Origin: Xanthoparmelia taractica
Taxonomy: Eukaryota; Ascomycota; Lecanoromycetes; Lecanorales; Parmeliaceae
Length of the DNA: 64,000 nt
Reading direction: 5' to 3'
Assembly (NCBI GenBank): GCA_033085395.1
Contig: MU853188.1
Span: forward strand, 62,001-126,000
The notes beneath the pieces are model-generated. The model was given only the letters and a program-made list of their open reading frames with translations. It did no database searches and had not been told where the DNA came from. Position numbers and translations under genes: made by a program. Shown piece after piece: positions 60,731-64,000 of the stretch; the first letter of the stretch is position 1; each line of letters opens with the position of its first letter.

Positions 60731-61294
60731 AGATATTGGGGGTAGCAAACGTCTGGAATGTGCGACTATCTAAGAAGAGTCTGTGTCTGTGCACTTCCGG
60801 TTGATACTCGGGATGAATTCTTCTTACGTGTCAGGTTCTTACCTTGGGTTGTGTGGGAGGAAAATCTTCCTAGATAGCAAACTTCAGGCCACAGAAAAGC
60901 TCGGCTAGTACATATCTCTGTTCGATCTCTAAAGCGTATTTAAGCATGTAACACTTTCTTGGGGTCTGGTTATGACTTCAGGGTATAACGAAGATCATGG
61001 TAATATGAGCGGCCTCCCTTTATGAATATCTATCCTAGTTGATTATCTAGGTTGTGCAGGGGGCGTGCAGTAGTTAATTTGCTCAAAATTGCTCACACTA
61101 CTTGTACTTCCCAGGATGCTGCCGAGAGCTAACCGCACCCGTGCCTATTTATCCAAGTTCCGTAATGCCGGCAGTTGCACCATTATGTGCGCAGCACAAG
61201 TATTAGACCGACACGCCCATGTATCAGGTAAGCGACTCTAAAGGGACCAGTATAGGAGATTTCAAGCAACTCAACGCAATATATCGGTACAGCC
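60731..61294. promoter_or_regulatory. Divergent promoter of P450 and methyltransferase
   Basis: A region of 564 bp. A perfect Mac1-type site TTTGCTCA lies at 61078-61085, followed after 2 bp by a second, AATTGCTCAC, so two TTGCTCA cores lie 10 bp apart. They are about 210 bp upstream of the methyltransferase start. This is the same core repeated in the FRE/CTR promoter. Confidence 0.4.
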
Positions 61295-62074
61295 ATGGTC
61301 GATACCGAGGAATTAGCAACAGGCTACACCTTCGTTAGTGACACCCAATACGACGCGGGGATATTTCTCATCAAGAGACTGGGGATCGTTCCAGGCATGC
61401 ATGTTCTCGATGTCGGCTGCGGACCCGGTAGCCTCACCTCCCACATAGCAGAGATTGTTGGGGAGAACGGAACTGTCGTTGGCGTTGATCCGAGTAAGGA
61501 GCGTATCGCCATTGCACTCGAGAAAGTTATGCCGAATGTATCTTTTCACGAGGGAAAAGCCGAAGACCTTTCGTCTTTCCCTTCCGACAGCCTTGACGTT
61601 GTTTTTGTAAATTCCACTTTCCATTGGGTGGAGGACCAGCCTATGGCACTCCGTGAATGTGCCCGCGTGCTGAAGCTAGGAGGCCGCCTCGGCATTTCAG
61701 GCGGATCGGGAGACTATGTCGCTGCACACGAAAAAATCAAGGCAGATGTGCTGTCAAGGGAGCCTTACCGCGACTATCCAGAAAAGAGCCCCCCGAAATT
61801 CCTCAAGCGGCATCAGCTCGAAAGTCTCCTCGACAATGCCGGGTTTTCGAGCAGAGAAATTGTCGTGAACAAAATCGTCAAGTCGGCCAAGGATGCGGAA
61901 GCTATGATTGAGTGGCTGGATACGAGTTCGTCTGGGAAGACGTATGGCGGCATCCCTCTGGATCTACGACCAAGTGCAAGGACGGAAATGAAGCAGGAAT
62001 GGGACAAATTTACTACGGAGGAAGGGATTCGAATGGAGATGGAGCTATTGGTCACTGTGGCCATCAAATCTTGA
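61295..62074 (+). CDS. Class I SAM-dependent methyltransferase
   Basis: Intronless, 259 aa, starting MVDTEELATGYTFVSDTQYD. Motif I is VLDVGCGPGSLTSHIAE at about residues 38-54. The acidic end of strand 2 is VVGVDPSKER, motif post-II is GKAEDLSSFP, then the DVVFVNSTFHWVEDQP strand and the RVLKLGGRLGISGG motif. The fold is of the Methyltransf_11 / UbiE-like type acting on small molecules. In the tail, EWLDTSSSGKTYGG recalls fungal cluster methyltransferases acting on acids or amines, but the acceptor is unknown. Placement between the P450 and the opine dehydrogenase suggests a tailoring step there. Confidence 0.88.
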   Translation: MVDTEELATGYTFVSDTQYDAGIFLIKRLGIVPGMHVLDVGCGPGSLTSHIAEIVGENGTVVGVDPSKERIAIALEKVMPNVSFHEGKAEDLSSFPSDSLDVVFVNSTFHWVEDQPMALRECARVLKLGGRLGISGGSGDYVAAHEKIKADVLSREPYRDYPEKSPPKFLKRHQLESLLDNAGFSSREIVVNKIVKSAKDAEAMIEWLDTSSSGKTYGGIPLDLRPSARTEMKQEWDKFTTEEGIRMEMELLVTVAIKS

Positions 62075-63100
62075 ATGCTTCATTTATTCTCTCGGTCGAT
62101 CAGACTTCTTGGAACAATCACAAGTGCGTGCGGGTTCATCGGCTCGCGATGGGTGATATTCCGATGGATTCGGTCCAATTCTGAGGATCCCCTTCAGCCA
62201 TATCAATTTACGTCAAATAGCCACGGAAAGGCCACCGACCGTTACGGCTATCAGATGGGCTTAGCGGAGCTGTTTAACTCAATGAAGTTAGCTACACTTG
62301 GCTCGCCTGTAAAACTTGCTCAATACTTCTCACCCTCTTGTGCGATGATACAATTCCCTACCAAGGTTTGAAGTGATCCATATAGTGTATCGTACGGTAG
62401 CTCCCGCACCTTCAGCAAGCAGACAAAGTATGGTTACCAGCTACCCGCTCTCTTTCATGTACTACACTCTCACGTTTATATTACCTGTCTTAATCTTGCT
62501 GTCGTATGCAGTAGCTCGATGTTGGCAGCCAATCTCTCCATCTCTTCTACAGCTGAGACTCTCCTCAAGAGATTTTAAATAGAGCAAACATACTCAAGTG
62601 CAGAGACCAGGTTGTATGACATTTCCGAAATCCAGTGATCAGCTCTCCTAAGCCATTAGTCTATCAATTTTGCCAGGTACTCACCTACAATTAAAGGATA
62701 GACTTAATGTATAAGTGAGATAAATGTTCTGCTAAGATCATCAATCGATAGAACTAAGCGTATCAACAAACCCTGCATTTATTTGCTAGGTCAGTACATC
62801 CGTAGATTACGTTGGGTAATTACATCCCCCTACTTACTCACTTGTCGAAACGACTATTGCCATGAGTTTCGATTGCTCTTTCATTGTATATAACTAGGTC
62901 CAAGATGCTAGAGCTGCCGGCTCCTGGAATGCAATATCACGACTTTGCTCGCATATATATTGATTCCCGGAGTGAATGGCTTGGTCGGCTCGACAACCTC
63001 ATTCTTGTAAACAGAAATCATCTTTATTGAGATTAAAACCACATCAACTGGACGCGCAGACACTCGAGTATTGCATCGACACAGCTACTGCATCATTGAC
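62075..63100. other. Intergenic, upstream of the opine dehydrogenase gene
   Basis: No gene was recognised. One CTTGCTCA lies near 62315 and one TTTGCTCG near 62944, about 155 bp upstream of the dehydrogenase start. The latter matches the Mac1-type consensus. A TATATAT lies about 145 bp upstream of the start, followed by A/T-rich DNA. Confidence 0.4.
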
Positions 63101-64000
63101 ATGCAGCGTAAAGTGTCAATCGTTGGTGCCGGGCCAGCGGGGTTTGCACTCACCGCTGATCTCGAAAGTCACGGGACAAGCGTGTTGGTGTATTCGCATC
63201 CGACCCACCTGCGGCATGCGAAAAATGTGGTCGACAAAGGCTGCCTCAGAGCCAGTGGCGTCATTGAGGGCTCCATGAATCCGCGCGTCACTTTCGATAT
63301 GAGCGAGGTTATTGACTTCTCGAGAATCATCATCCTCACGGTCCCGTCTACCGGACAAGAGACAGTGCTGCAGGAGTTGAAGAGGTTCAACCTGCGCCAA
63401 CACATGATTATCGCAATTCCAGGCAACTTATTTTCACTCATCGCAGAGGCCGAGGTGGAGATGGAACACGTCCTTGAAGCCAATATGTCACCATACTCAT
63501 GCAGGATGAGTGGGAGGGAGTTGGTTGTGTTAGGCAAGAAGAGCCATTTTTCAATCGCGGCTCTGCAGAAAGACCCGAGCCCGGCACTCAACCATAAGAT
63601 ACGAAGTATTTTTCCGATGGAACTCAAATGGGGCATCAACGTCATGGAAGTCTACTTATCCAACATCAACGGGGTGTTTCATCCACTGATGATGTTGATG
63701 AATGCTGGCCGCATCGAAAGCACTACTGGCGATTTTCTCCTGTATCGCGACGGCCTTACGCGTTCCGTCGCCAACGCCATACTTGCACTCGACAAGGTGC
63801 GAATACAAATCGGTGCAGCATTCGGGTTCCGGCTGAAAAGTGTGATAGAGGTGTCGAATGAGTGTTATGGCCAGGATTTCACCGACCTAGTGGACTTGGC
63901 CCAAAACTCAGGACCACACAACAAGTTGAAGGCTCCGTCCGATATGGAAAATCGGAATATCTCGGAGGATGTTCCAAACCTGCTGGTCTGCTGGCATGAT
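63101..64000 (+). CDS. Octopine/nopaline (opine) dehydrogenase-family protein, partial
   Basis: From the ATG at 63101 the frame stays open to the window edge (300 codons). The N-terminal Rossmann domain shows KVSIVGAGPAGFALTADLES with the dinucleotide loop GAGPAG, then RIIILTVPSTGQETVLQEL and HMIIAIPGNLFSLI. The helical C-terminal domain begins at about residue 175 with WGINVMEVYLSNINGVFHPL then LMNAGRIE, the His-Pro...LNAG pattern of PF02317 enzymes. Opine dehydrogenases join the amino group of one amino acid to the keto group of a 2-oxo acid and reduce the imine with NAD(P)H. In bacteria such enzymes also finish nicotianamine-like metal chelators (staphylopine, pseudopaline). The 3' end lies outside the window. 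Confidence 0.85.
   Translation, partial: MQRKVSIVGAGPAGFALTADLESHGTSVLVYSHPTHLRHAKNVVDKGCLRASGVIEGSMNPRVTFDMSEVIDFSRIIILTVPSTGQETVLQELKRFNLRQHMIIAIPGNLFSLIAEAEVEMEHVLEANMSPYSCRMSGRELVVLGKKSHFSIAALQKDPSPALNHKIRSIFPMELKWGINVMEVYLSNINGVFHPLMMLMNAGRIESTTGDFLLYRDGLTRSVANAILALDKVRIQIGAAFGFRLKSVIEVSNECYGQDFTDLVDLAQNSGPHNKLKAPSDMENRNISEDVPNLLVCWHD

Overview
The window is nuclear DNA from a filamentous ascomycete (Pezizomycotina). The evidence is short introns of about 45-105 bp with GT..AG ends in most genes, fungus-specific families (WSC sensor, HET domain, PTH11-type rhodopsin, DHA1/DHA2 transporters, HR-PKS, A-T-R reductase), and AT-rich islands with the dinucleotide bias left by repeat-induced point mutation (RIP). 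The class cannot be fixed from the sequence alone. All exon structures here were assembled by eye from splice signals, reading frame and family similarity.

Layout. 1-7.5 kb: a DUF3445-like gene running off the left edge, a WSC-domain cell-wall sensor and an orphan membrane protein, all on the minus strand. 7.5-12.4 kb: no gene, one MITE and a strand-asymmetric G-rich/C-rich low-complexity block. 12.4-28.4 kb: a decaying region with broken copies of a DHA1 drug transporter, a PTH11-like receptor (interrupted by a MITE), a GNAT acetyltransferase and a HET-domain gene. An intact APC permease and a possible 57-aa cysteine-rich protein sit among them. RIP-like AT-rich DNA and nested TA-flanked elements fill 24-27.3 kb and 28.4-29 kb. 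29-35 kb: a housekeeping-like patch with an FAD monooxygenase, a cyclin, a secreted protein and a GFA-family zinc protein.

35-64 kb is the most interesting part: what looks like a secondary-metabolite locus. It begins with a 3047-residue highly reducing PKS of order KS-AT-DH-cMT-ER-KR-ACP, followed by a C-terminal carnitine-acyltransferase-type release domain. Next come a DHA2 exporter, a PTH11-like membrane protein, and an NRPS-like adenylation-thiolation-reductase. Then follow a ferric/cupric reductase and a Ctr copper transporter sharing one divergent promoter, a cytochrome P450, a SAM methyltransferase and an opine-dehydrogenase-family gene that runs off the right edge.

How they may work together (inference). 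The PKS would build a reduced chain and the cAT domain would release it onto an acyl acceptor. The A-T-R enzyme would activate and reduce a carboxylic acid. The P450, methyltransferase and opine dehydrogenase would tailor or condense an amine with a keto acid, and the DHA2 pump would export the product. The reductase/Ctr pair, with repeated Mac1-like TTGCTCA motifs in its promoter and similar motifs upstream of the P450/methyltransferase pair and the dehydrogenase, suggests a copper-linked right half that may be a separate, copper-responsive subcluster.
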